64,000 nt of DNA, from contig NC_081410.1 of NCBI RefSeq assembly GCF_030272615.1, positions 187,140,119 to 187,204,118 on the forward strand, in the 5' to 3' direction. The notes under the pieces are model-generated. The model saw nothing but the letters and a program-made list of their open reading frames with translations. It was not told the origin of the DNA and made no database searches. The translations under genes were made by a program, and so were the position numbers. Origin of the DNA: Cryptomeria japonica. Its lineage: Eukaryota > Streptophyta > Pinopsida > Cupressales > Cupressaceae. Of the stretch, positions 36,673 through 47,745 are shown one piece after another (within the stretch, counting starts at the first letter, position 1; every line of letters begins with the position of its first letter).

Positions 36673-37564
36673 TGTAAGGAAGTTAAGTAGCGAAACAACT
36701 TCCTACACTAATCTTGAGAGCAGTGTAATGCAAAAACTTTTATAGATCTTTACAATAGTTACATTAAACATAGATAGATATAATAACATTCAAACCATAA
36801 TACAATGATTTACCAGGGGAAAACCCTTTCGAGAGAAAAACCCCACACTCCAAAAGCCACCCAATATATTATTCAGAAATAAAAATAGATTACAATATAC
36901 TTGCAGAGAAATATCTTCGTAGGAATGCCACTAATCAGAGATTCAGAGGTATCTCAATAGCCATAAGACTCTTACACAAAACCTCTATCTCATGCAACTC
37001 ATATATAGGAGATACAATACAAGAAACCATCAAACAATATTACAAATCCATGGGCTAAAACAACCCAATAAGGTGTAACTGACCTTATCTCCCTTTTAGA
37101 TGCCCTATGACATGTTACAACACACATCAACACATGTCCCTCCCTCTAACAACTCATATATGTGTCTGATGTATTTTATATTTCCTATTTCAGGAGTACA
37201 AACTTCCGGAGGCCATAACTTGAGAATTGTGTGTCCTATTAACAAACCATTTGAAGAGCCAGAAAGCTCGTGAAGTGTTTTATTGCCTTGCAAACTTCTA
37301 CACCATTTACACCCACTTTTTAGGGAATTTCGGGGCCTCTAAAGTCATTAAAATTAAATTTAAACCTTTCATTGAACCCCTCCAAAATGGAAAATTTAAT
37401 ATCTTCAAAACTAGTTGTGATCTTGCGACGTAACTTTACCTAAATTCTTATATAGCCAACAAAAAGCTTTGAGGAGAATTTCAAACCATTTTATGCTCAA
37501 ATGAAAACTTACTATAAATAATAACCTCATGTAAATGCAAGGTTGAGACACCATTTTCCCAACA
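36673..37564 (-). mobile_element. Solo LTR H (Copia-like, minus strand)
   Basis: In minus sense it begins TGTTGGGAAAATGG and ends CTTCCTTACA (TG...CA, 892 bp). The flanks are AGAAA at 36668-36672 and AGAAC at 37565-37569: a 5-bp target-site duplication with one mismatch. Inside, GGGTTTTTCTCTCGAAAGGG and CCCCTGGTAAATC are typical of plant Copia LTRs. No internal region accompanies it, so it is a solo LTR left by recombination. Confidence 0.65.
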
Positions 37565-38071
37565 AGAACAACCAAGGATGGAGGTTGGGTTCTATGGAGA
37601 CTTACCAAGACAACCCATACCAAGCTATGTGATGACACTCTCCCCTTGTGTGCACTAGTGTCCTACTCTTGTGTTGTAATTTGTAAGTTTCCAGGAGTTT
37701 TCATGTGGAGTTGTCTTGTGGAACTATCTTTGTTATGTTGATGATCTTAATATTCCCTATTTGTTGTCCTTATCTTATGGTTGTAGGTAGTGACCTTGTT
37801 AAGCTTTATCCCGTGCTTGTGTGAATGTGGACCATATGTCTATCTACTAGCACAAGGGGTCTACATTCAGGGTCCACATGGTCGGGTGGTAGTTTCCTAC
37901 TTCCATTAGGTGTTTTGGACCTGTTCATTGCATGAATTATTTTTTCTTCTCTCTCAAGTGGATTCTCTTGGATATAGTTTACTTTTTAGATTAGAGGTAG
38001 ATTCATAAAAAAAATTAGTATTGCTTTATTATATATCAAATATAATTGGGACACACATATAGGGTGGATGC
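37565..38071. other. Retroelement debris, no gene
   Basis: This continues the unit interrupted by H. No coding domain is seen. The segment ends GATGC at 38067-38071, the left target-site duplication of element D. Confidence 0.45.
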
Positions 38072-38292
38072 TATTAGAATGCATTGATACTGAGAGTAAA
38101 CTAAGAGGGGGGGGGGATCAATTCAATTATAAACCTTAAACCAAATCACAACACAATGAAGAATATAACATGAAAGCACAACACACATAAGACCAATATT
38201 TTGACATGGAAAACCCAGAAAGGGAAAAACCATGGTGGGAAACCCTACCCACAATCAGATGAATACTCTGCAGTAGTATTGTGGATGATTAC
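38072..38292 (-). mobile_element. Left LTR of D, first fragment
   Basis: It aligns with 53926-54173 up to the point GAATGATTAC / GGATGATTAC, with a small deletion relative to the right LTR. It contains an unusual run of ten G at about 38105-38114 where the right copy has GGGGGG-T. Element F follows after ATTAC. Confidence 0.85.
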
Positions 38293-38621
38293 TGTTAGAG
38301 TAATCTTTTATTAGCTAATAATAATTTATTTAATTATTAGTTTATTATACTCTATGCTTAAGCTAAACTTAGGAATCTTATAATTCTTGAGGGTTTTCAC
38401 CTTTAGGGTTTTGAGTATCCTTTTATAAGGATTGTCTCTTTGTATTTTCATAACAATTGTAATTATCGAATTGTATTCTTGTTTCACAATCAATATGACT
38501 CCTCTTTTCTGAATCTCTGAATTCTGGCCTCCATAGCTTTTTTGCTTCTCTCTTTCTGTGATAGGTTTGCATGTAGGTGATCTTTGGGAGCTGTAGAGTT
38601 CATTTTTCCTCAACTCCAATA
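38293..38621 (+). mobile_element. 5' LTR of element F
   Basis: It starts TGTTAGAGTAATC, ends CAACTCCAATA, and matches 41260-41587 along its full length. It contains CTTTTATAAGGATTG, a likely TATA region. Confidence 0.88.
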
Positions 38622-38634
38622 TGGTATCAGAGCT
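38622..38634 (+). other. Primer-binding site of element F
   Basis: TGGTATCAGAGCT immediately follows the LTR and is complementary to the 3' end of initiator Met-tRNA as used by most plant LTR elements. Confidence 0.88.
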
Positions 38635-39656
38635 CCAGATATGCATGCCCTTGTTCTCTTCATGAGACTTTTTGGGCCTTGTTATTTAGATCTGAGTATT
38701 TAGGGCTTTGTGTAGTTGCTTTTTTCTATTTCTGGAGATACCTGAAATTTTGGTGCCGAAAGAACCCCAGGGTTGGATTTAGGAGGTTGATTGGAGGAAT
38801 TTTGATATATAATTCAACTATTTTCTGTGACAGGGGCATCAATGACATGATTTTTTATTAGCATGTTTTTTGAGGCACAAAAATCCATACAACTGTACCT
38901 ACAAATGCACAAGAAAATTTTCGTCAAAAAAAATTTTAAAAATAAATTTTTTACCCTCTTTATGCCCTACAAGAGGGGTTTTTTTCTTTTGGTCGTAACT
39001 TAGTCATATGGAGGCACTTTTTCAAAAATCTTATATTGTCGAAAAGCTCTTTCTGAGCTCTATCTGGATCTGGAGGTCTAAAATTGTGATTTTTCTTTTT
39101 TGATGGCATTTTTTTATGTCAAAGCCAAAGGTTCCTTTTTGCACTCTCAGAGACATAACTTGAGCATCCGAACTTTGTTTTTCAAAAACTTTATATCGTT
39201 GGAAAGATTGTTCTATGTTCTTTTCATTCATATGAGTTTTCTTTCTAGATTCTTCTCTAGGTATATTTTATTCAGTTTTTTTCTTTTTAGCACTCTGGTG
39301 AATATCTTGGATGTTTCAGGTCCTAGGATCTCTTTCTTTGAGTAGGATGCCTCGTCTTTGGCTGTTCTTTTTGTTTCTAGTATTTGGTCTCTTATGATCA
39401 TTGTAGCATTTTATTTATGCAAACACACTAAGATAAAGTGTCACCATGCATTGCATACTTGGGATCTTGTACATCTTATGCCTTATTGTACATGCACTAC
39501 TTATAAAAAGCCATGGGGGGGTTGATGTTTGCCTTTGTTTGTCATCTACCTTTGTCACATGAGTGTTCCTTCTACGACATTAGCCTCATGATATGTGTCA
39601 AGTGAGTGTTCCTTCCACGACACTATGTACTTTCTCAGCACCTTCGATGTTCCTGG

Positions 39657-40657
39657 TGTGATGCTAAAAATATGGTAAACAAGAAAGGCATACACATATA
39701 ATGAGACAATAAAACATAATGGAAAGCTTAATTGAAAACTAAATTAGAGATGCAAACCATAAGTCTTCCCTGAAATATCCCATTTTCCTTTATTCTTGAG
39801 GACCTTGAGGGTGTTGGATTGATTGGCTCTCAGCGGAGCAATGACCTCCAAAGTGACAACTCAAGAGTTGAGTAGCTACTTGATCATGATTGATTATGCA
39901 AATTATATGAAATACAATGCTATGATTTATCCAAAATGCTAATTACTAGATGATTGAAATTAAAATGCCTATAGTAATGATGCTAAAACTATGAATACAA
40001 GGGATCCTCATTGCTCCAAAATGGGGGATATTTATAGAAATTCCAAGGCCAAAGCTGAGGTGGCAGGAGTCGACGGTCCAGATTTGATCTGAAGATATCA
40101 AGGGCCAAGATTAAGGAAGTTGGAGAAGAGGTTGGAGGAAGGGACACTTGTCATCTCTGTGGTGACGAGTGTCAAGAAACCTTTCTCATGAGAGGGCAAG
40201 TGAGGAGACATGTGGAAAAAGTTCCATGTGTCTCAAGGGGAGAATATCCACACCATAGGAGGTTAGGATGTGCAAGATAGGATAGGGTTAGTTATACCCA
40301 AGGTTAGGTGGAATGGGTTAGTTTAGGGGATAATTAGGTTAGGTGGTTAAAATTTAGGAGCCATGTGCTCATTTGAATTAAGAAATTCAAATAATTTGGA
40401 AAATGATAATTAATCTCAACAAACTTGAGTTTGTTAATTTTAATTAAGGATTAGAAGAATTGATTGAAATGAGGGGAATTAATTAATCAAAGCGGGATAT
40501 GAAATGAACTTAATGAATAAATCATTAGATTTATTGATAAGTAGATGAATGGGGAAATTAATCAAATTGCTTGTGAATTCAATTAATTAGGAAGGGGGAT
40601 TAATCAAATAACTGCATATTTAATTAACTATCTTCAGACCATTTTTAGGTGTATACA
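39657..40657 (+). mobile_element. Solo LTR G inside element F
   Basis: This 1001-bp segment begins TGTGATGCTAAAAATATGG and ends GGTGTATACA. It is bounded by perfect CCTGG duplications (39652-39656 and 40658-40662). A TATTTATAG box lies near 40029. No internal coding region is present. The boundaries were found from the end motifs and the duplication; the orientation is assumed from the TATA box. Confidence 0.7.
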
Positions 40658-41259
40658 CCTGGTTCTTCGTCATGCAGTCCTTGTTGGCCATTCTTTTTAG
40701 TGTACCTATCCCTCTCCCTTTTCAACATTATGGGGAGGTTTGTCCTATTGTTCTAATGCTTCCTTGGTTCAATTGATCAACTCTTCAGGCTTTGGTGTTT
40801 CATGCCATCTGTATCTTCGAGTTCAGTTGTTTGCCTTTGTTTGCCATCTGATTCGAGTAGTGTCATTTAAGGGCACTCATGCAGATTACAGTCTTTTCTA
40901 CCTGGTCATGTTCTATTTCAGTGGAGGTTCTCCAGATCAGTAGTTACTCTTTGACAGTGTTTGCAACTATTTCATGCTTCAGTGGTGTTCTTCATTCTCT
41001 TCTTTTTGTTCCTATCTTCTGGAACACTCTTGTTTGGAGGTTTCTTAGTCATTCACTTGAGATTTCATCTCTTCTTGGAGAGGAGTTTTTTTCCCATAGG
41101 GTTTTCTCCTTTTTCTCCACTTTACAGAGATTTTATTGTACTTGGGTACCTTATCAGGCCTAGTTGTCAGGACCCATTGTTGCTATCCTACATTTTTTAC
41201 ATGTTTTTTAGTCCTTAGTTGTTTTTAAGCTACTCCCTAAGTTCATCTTAAGGGGGGAT

Positions 41260-41587
41260 TCTAGAGCAATCTTTTATTAGCTAATAATTATTTATTTAAT
41301 TATTAGTTTATTATACTCTATGCTTAAGCTAAACTTAGGAATCTTATAATTCTTTAGGGTTTTCACCTTTAGGGTTTCGAGTGTCATTTTATAAGGATTA
41401 TCTCTTTGCATTTTCATAACAACTGTAATTATTTAATTGCATTCTTGTTGCACAATCAATATGACTCCTCTTTTCTGGATCTCTGAATTCTGGTCTCCAT
41501 AGATTTTTGGCTTCTCTCTTTCTGTGACAGGTTGGCATGCAGGTGATCTTTGGGAGCTATAGAGTTGATTTTTTCTCAACTCCAGTA
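41260..41587 (+). mobile_element. 3' LTR of element F
   Basis: It begins TCTAGAGCAATC (TG start mutated to TC), directly after AAGGGGGGAT, and ends CTCCAGTA before ATTAC. Confidence 0.88.
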
Positions 41588-42383
41588 ATTACAATGGGGT
41601 TTGCACTTGCAAAAAGGCCAACAACGTAGAGCGCACTGCTCATCACAAAGAGAAGTTACACCAACTTACATAAACATTGGACTACAATCTGGAAAGAAAT
41701 GAACTGTGAAAGTAGCATCTACAAATGCCTTATACAATTCCACTTAAGTACCAATGTCCGCTCTGCAATACAAAACCTTTCCAACCTTCACTAGAATGAT
41801 ATGACTCTATTCGCACATAATCCTTTCTCAGTTAATGCAAACTTAACTATCCATGACCATCCTATGTCAAATTACATGAATAAGTCACCTATAAATACAG
41901 ATCATCAACCTTGTTGACAAGGTCAGCTAAACCCTAAACCCATAAACCCGTAATTATAAAAATTACATCACACGATACCACCGGACCAATATTATGATTT
42001 ATATTACATAGCATAGACCTAAATCAATTACCTAAATAATTATCTCCTTCAGAAATTTCGCTAAGACCAAAATCCAATACGCTTCACTAGGCGGTAGAAA
42101 CCCTTAATGAAATATCAGAAAATTTAACCGGATCCAAATAGGACCATCATAGCAACATGCCATGCAATGCAAAGTCACCAAATACTCAGGATATAATCAA
42201 GAAACACCTTCAGCATGATAGAGACCGATTCCATAAGCCGTACCCAAAATCCACTAACTAAGTAACCAAATAATGTATACCGATAAAGCTAACCGGGATA
42301 CCCAGAAGCAAGTCGGTACCAAAAGCTAGCTGGTAAAGGTAAATGCCAAAAGCAATAACAACTAGATCACTAAGACATGAAAC
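41588..42383 (-). mobile_element. Left LTR of D, middle fragment
   Basis: It aligns with about 54169-54925 of the right LTR (for example CCTATAAATACAGATCATCA, CTTTCTCAGTTAATGCAAAC). It carries a TTTATAGG TATA-like box on the minus strand near 41897. It ends GAAAC, the duplication made by element E. Confidence 0.88.
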
Positions 42384-43809
42384 TATTGGCATATGATGAA
42401 GCGTTGATAGTGTATGTTGTCATTGATGTCAATAAGTAAACCGGTATATGATGCTCAAGCAGGTGAACCAGAGTGTGAAGACTGGAAGAAGCTATGGTCA
42501 ACCAGAATGGAGTGGACTGGTGTCGGGGTTCACTAGGTGTGACTATCAGTTGGTATTCTCTATTCAGCTCTAGGGTTTTTGGTTTGGCTTATGCAGTGCA
42601 ACCGATGGTGTTTTGTGAACAATAAGGATAAGGATCAGGATGCCATGTCAGTTATGTGCATGTGAAGGATTTCCTTGAGGATCTTGCGTGTGAAGATCGA
42701 ATGCATTGAATGCCTACCTTAGGAATGCACGATTTTATGAGTGGTGTATGAAGAGCATGTCATGGGTTACTATTTTCTAGATGCGGTGAAGATCAGAAGA
42801 TGCAAAATGACTTGAGATCTGTCTTAGATCGTTTCACTCTATGCAATATGTTTGGATGGTCAGGATTGGACCGCTTGTAATTGTAAACCTAAATTGTTTA
42901 GGGTTTAGGGTTTATGCTACCGACCTAATTATTGTCTATAAGGTCAATGATGTTTGTTATTGTTTGATTTGGCAAAAGATGTTTTTTGTGTCTGCATGTT
43001 GAGATACTTGCCAAACCAGAGTGTGGAATCTGCAGAATGTGATTACAGAGGAGAGGAGCTAAAAAGGATCTGCCTTAGCAAGTAGTGTTGTTATCATATC
43101 AGAGCTTTACCTATTGACTTCTAGCAATTTCAATAGAAGGAAAATCCCTTGACCGGGTAGCTTTAACAAGCTTGTTGCAAATCCTCTAACTAGGTGACTC
43201 AAGTTCATTGATTTCTTTAAATCCTCTAGCGAGGTAACCTTTAACAGGGTTTCAACCTTAAACATGGTTTATAGCCATCCCTTAACTGGGTGATCCCTAA
43301 CAGGATCGGTTCCTAACAAAACCTTATTGTAAAGTCTTTAACCGGACTAGGCTCCTGATAGAGCGGACTTCAAAAGAGTTGAAAACAAGCTTGTGGGTAT
43401 TCATCCCCACTATGGTTTTTCCCATTTGGGTTTCCACGTGAAAAAATTTGTGTGTTATGGGTTGTGAGTTTTTATGTGATGATTGAGTAGTTTTTGATTA
43501 AAGTTGAATATGCATGCAATACTAAATGATTGTGGTATTATTGATGCAACTCATGCATGACTAAATTGGTAAAGTAGCTATCAAGATCTGAGATCAGTTG
43601 AATATTATTTTAAGTACTTTTGGTTAACTGGTTTAGTTGTCTAAAGAATTTATGTTTAACTGGTATTTATATGGTTAAGTACAGTGGTATAGACAACCGG
43701 TTACCTGTGTTAAGAAAGTGTCAAAATATTGAAGCATGTTTTTGTCTATACTGATTCACCCCCCTTCTCAGTATCGGTTAGGGTATTATTTGTTCATCAT
43801 TATTCATCA
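42384..43809 (+). mobile_element. 5' LTR of element E
   Basis: It begins TATTGGCATATGATG (TG start mutated) and ends TCATTATTCATCA. It shares GATTCACCCCCC-TCTCAGTATCGG near the end with other Copia LTRs. Two telomere-like GTTTAGGGTTTAGGG units at about 42897 are part of the LTR. Confidence 0.92.
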
Positions 43810-43810
43810 A

Positions 43811-43823
43811 TTGGTATCAGAGC
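43811..43823 (+). other. Primer-binding site of element E
   Basis: TTGGTATCAGAGC lies one base after the LTR end and matches the initiator Met-tRNA 3' end. Confidence 0.92.
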
Positions 43824-43880
43824 AACTCCAGGTCCTTGGTGATATAATCTTAACCGCTTGAGGCAAAAGATCCTGCTTTA

Positions 43881-44754
43881 ATGATGAAGAGGGAAGGTCC
43901 TAAGTTCAATAGGGATAACTTCAAAATATGGAAGGGTAGAATGAAGATTTATATCAAGATTTTGGGCACTTAACACTGGAGCTATGTTGAGGATACCTAT
44001 GTAATCCCCACTGGCACTCTAACCGATGATTAGAAAAGAGAGATTCAATAAAATGGGCAAGTCATGGAAGCCCTTATTAGCAGCTTGTCCGATATTGAGT
44101 TCATTGATGTACAAGATAAGGACAATCTTAAGGATGTATGGGACAAATTGGAAACCATTTATGGTGGTGATGAGCATGTCAAGCAGGATAAGGAAGAAAG
44201 CCTCAGAGGAAAATTTGAAGACATGAAGATGGTTGAAGGTGAGACTATTCAACAATATGGCATAAGGATCAAGACTGTGGTTGGAGATATCAAGAGAATT
44301 GGTGGAACAATTGCTGATGCCACAATTGTCAGTAAAGTTCTGAGATCATTGTTATTGGTCTATGCAATCAAGGTTGCCGCTTTTCAGGAGTTAAGGTCTA
44401 TCGACAAGACAAAGGTATCTCTAGAATCTATCATTACAAAGTTGACTGCATATGAATTGAATAGCTATGATGGTAGTGTTCAGAAGAAAGAGTCAGCCTT
44501 TAGAGCGTATGTTTCATCCGCACCAACCAGAAAAGGAAAGGAAGTCAACACCAGTTATGATTCCAGGCCAAGCAGAGATATGGATGATGAGGAGATTCTA
44601 ATGGAGTTTTAAGCTCTTCTTTCCAAGAGACTTCCAAAAGGCACCAGAAAATACAAAGGTAAAATTCCTCTAAAATATTTTTCCTATAATAAGATAGGAC
44701 ATATAGCTGTTAACTGTCCTAACAATGACAATAAGGATAAACTGGAGTTTTAGA
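43881..44754 (+). pseudogene. Gag remnant of element E
   Basis: From an ATG at 43881 the frame reads MMKREGPKFNRDNFKIWKGRM, a typical Copia gag start, then shifts to the long open stretch 44064-44612. That stretch contains DNLKDVWDKLETIYGGDEH, LRGKFEDMKMVEGETIQQY and IVSKVLRSLL (the UBN2 / gag-polypeptide type of Copia capsid). The zinc knuckle near 44673 reads YFSYNKIGHIAVNC: both first Cys residues of CX2CX4HX4C are Tyr, each a single G-to-A change. Stops precede HWSYVED and follow LMEF. Confidence 0.88.
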
Positions 44755-46115
44755 AAGTATAAAGGAGGAGGCAGGAGAAATTGTCTTATTGCAGTGGATG
44801 AAGGTGTTACTGATGAAGAATTTGAGGATGAAGAGAATGCAGACATAGTGTTTGTAGTTGTAAAGGAAGAAGTGTTTGATCAGAAATCCCTTGTCTCTCG
44901 CATTGACAACTCTAATGAGTGGATCATTGATAGCAGGTGTTATCACCACATGACCAGTGACTGTAGAAACTTTCTGTCTCTGGAAGAATATGATGGAGGT
45001 GTTGTTCGTTTTGGCAACAATGCACCTTGTATGGTGAAAGGAAAAGGATCCATCTCACTAAATGGAAAGACCAGTGCGGATGATGTCTATTGGGTGGAAG
45101 GCCTTAAGCAAAACCTTTTGAGTGTTTCTCAGTTGAACAACAAGGACTCATTCTGGAGTTCAAAGGTGGAGTCTGTAGAATAATTGGAAAGAGTGGTGAA
45201 CTTATTGCCACTGGTAAGCAGACTAGAGGAAACCTGTTTCAGCTGAATGCCATGATTAGTCAGTGCCTAATTGCGAAGTTTGATGATAGTTGGATATGGC
45301 ATAGGAGACTTTGTCATATGAATTTTGATAATATTGTAAAGGCTAGTAAGATCAAGGCAGTAAGAGGATTGTCTTTGCTGAACAAACTGGAGAATGCTTA
45401 ATGCAGAGAATGTGAACTTGGGAAGATGTCTTCCTCAACATTCAAAGGCAAGTCTTTTTCAGTAGAGAACTTACTTGATCTAGTGCACACTGATCTGTGT
45501 GGTTCGATGAAAACTAGAATTATTCAGGGAGATCAATATTTCATTATTCTTATCGATGACTGCTCAAGAATGATGTGGGTCACATTCTTGAAAGACAAGT
45601 CTGAGGCATTTGGAAAGTTCAAAGCCTTTGGAGCATTGGTGGAGAAAGAGAGCAGTAGAAGAATAAAATGCCTAAGAACCAATCAGGGAGGTGAATTCAC
45701 TTCTAATGAATTCAACAAGTACTGTGAAGAGAACAACATCAGGAGGCAACTGTCTACCCCAAGGACACCATAGCAGAATGGTATACTAGAAAGGAATAAT
45801 AGGACTATAGTTGAAGTGGCCAGAACTATGCTAATCCAAGGAAAGGTAGCTCACACATTTTGGAGAGAAGCGGTAAGCACTACAGTCTATACTATGAACT
45901 AGGTACTCATCAAGAAAGGTAAAGGAAAAACCCCCTATGAGTATTGGAACTGGAGAACTCCTAATGTGAGTTATTTTAAAGTGTTTGGCAGTAAGTACTA
46001 TATCAAGAGAGGTGAGAATCTGAGCAAGTTTGATGCTAAATGTGATGAAGGAATATTTCTAGGATATTCCACTAAAAGAAAATCTTTCAAATGCTACAAC
46101 AAAAGGACTGAAAAT
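44755..46115 (+). pseudogene. Protease and integrase remnant of element E
   Basis: The protease region holds EWIIDSRCYHHMTSDCRNF, where the catalytic D-S-G motif has become D-S-R. The integrase begins with LVHTDLCGSMKTRI (first Asp present). The second catalytic position is Asn in LRTNQGGEFTS, where element D has LRLDHGGEFTF. The third, Glu, is kept in QNGILERNNRTI, preceded by a TAG stop. An YFKVFGSKYYIKR / EGIFLGYSTKRKSFK end matches the usual Copia integrase C-terminus. At least three stops and one frameshift interrupt the region. Confidence 0.88.
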
Positions 46116-46512
46116 TGTTGAGAGTATCAATGTCAGGGTTGATGAATCCCCCGAGTAGCCTAAGGAAACTTGCAGCAAGCAAGTGAAAGATGAATCGGGT
46201 GTAGCCTTCTGGCAATCGGTTAAGAAGGAAACATGTTGCAAACACTAGAAATACCTCAATGTTCCTATACCAGTAGAAGCTGCAGTAGGTGAAGAAGAAG
46301 ATGAAGTGGAAAAAGAAGAGGAAAAGCAAGCAGAACCAACTAGGGTCATTCCTAGGTATGTGAAACTACATCATGATCCGAAGCAGATCATAGGATACAA
46401 AGATGCAAGGATACTCATAAGGAGAAAGGTGAAAGAAAACTCTTGCATGATTTAAAAATTTGAACCTAAGACCACTAGAGAGGCACTTACCGATGAAGAC
46501 TAGATAAAGGCA

Positions 46513-47475
46513 ATGGAAGAGGAGCTGGACCAGATAGAAAAGAATGCAACATGGTCCTTGGTACCCAAACTGGAACACAAGAATGTAATAGGTACCAAAT
46601 GGAAGGTGTTCAAATGCTACTTGAATTTGCAACATTCAAGGGATTCAAGGTATACCAAAGAGGTATTGAAGACCTTTGGCATGGGGGAGATCCAACCGGT
46701 TGGAACACCGATGGTGACCGGCTGCAAACTAACAAAGGAGGATGATACAATGTTGGTGGATGAGAAGGAGTATCGATTGATGATTGGTAAGCTGCACTAT
46801 GTGGTGCACAACAAACCAGATATTGCTCATGCAGTGGGCATAGTAGCCCATTTTTAGAAGAGTCCAAGAGAATCCCACTTGGTAGTGGTAAAAAGGATTC
46901 TTAGATACCTGAAAGGGATAGTTGGTTATGGATTGTGGTATCCATACAATGGCAACTTTGGTCTCAAAGTATTTACTAATGCAAATTGGGTAGGTAATGT
47001 GGACGACCAGAAGAGCACAACCGGTGGAGCGTTCTTCCTTGGTGGAAGACTAGTCTCATGGACGAGCAAGAAGCAGAGTTGTATTTCCCAATCTATAGCT
47101 GAAGCAAAGTATGTGGCAGCATTTATGAACTACACTCAGACAATCTGGATGAAGCATGTACTGAATGGCTTCAAAGTACCTATATCTGAACCAGTGAGTA
47201 TTTTCTGTGATAATACTAGTGCAATCAATATTTCCAAAAATTCGCTATTGCATGCTAGGACAAAGCACATTGAGATCAAGTATTATTTCTTGAGAGAAAA
47301 GGTTGAGAATAAAGAGGTTGTATTAAAACATGTTTCCAGTAAGGAGCAATTAGCAAACATATTCACTAAGCCCTTACTGAAGACTACATTTACATATTTG
47401 AGAGGTGAATTAGGGGTTTTGCCCCTTCATGAAGTAAATTTAAAATGTGTGCACCACATCAGTCAGGTACTATAG
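46513..47475 (+). pseudogene. RT (core deleted) and RNase H remnant of element E
   Basis: The start of Copia RT is present (MEEELDQIEKNATWSLVPK, NVIGTKW at 46591-46602). Only about 48 bases later the sequence is already in the YTKEVLKTFGMGE segment that normally lies after the polymerase core. In element D the same two points are about 600 bases apart, so roughly 550 bases containing the YVDD catalytic motif are missing. RNase H follows and is nearly open (46879-47475): WVGNVDDQKSTTGGAFFL, SKKQSCISQSIAEAKYVAA, IFCDNTSAINISKN and HARTKHIEIKYYFLRE. Confidence 0.9.
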
Positions 47476-47733
47476 TGACAAATCTTATAGGATTGATGTG
47501 TTGAAGGATGCTACCCCATAGGGGGAGCAGCATAGTGGAGCTTGGAAGCTTGTGCCTCCACTTTGGCATTGCTGTCAAAGGGGGAGAAGATATTTGATGA
47601 TGAAGATATATGGGAGAGAAGATATATGGTAGAGTGCACACTGTCCAGTCTAGATGGTGGTGATGGTGATCATTTGAAATTAAACCGGTATATATTACTG
47701 AGCAATGATACACTGAGTATTGCCATCAATGCT

Positions 47734-47744
47734 AAAGGGGGAGA
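47734..47744 (+). other. Polypurine tract of element E
   Basis: AAAGGGGGAGA precedes TTGTTGGCATATG at the start of the 3' LTR. Confidence 0.88.
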
Positions 47745-47745
47745 T

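Larger units (their letters stand above)
38293..41587 (+). mobile_element. Element F: non-coding LTR retrotransposon (LARD/TRIM-like)
   Basis: The element has two LTRs of 329 and 328 bp, a Met-tRNA primer-binding site after the first, a polypurine tract (AAGGGGGGAT) before the second, and a perfect ATTAC duplication (38288-38292 and 41588-41592). The interior of about 2.6 kb has no gag or pol domain on either strand; it is interrupted by solo LTR G. LTR ends are TGTTAG...CCAATA and TCTAGAG...CCAGTA. Such elements must borrow proteins from an autonomous Copia or Gypsy relative. Confidence 0.9.

Noticed and set aside
41930-41955. Telomere-like CCCTAAA units (also GTTTAGGG near 42897 and 48256)
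   Set aside because: Only two or three units, occurring at the same place within LTR copies of D and E; they are part of the LTRs, not interstitial telomere arrays.
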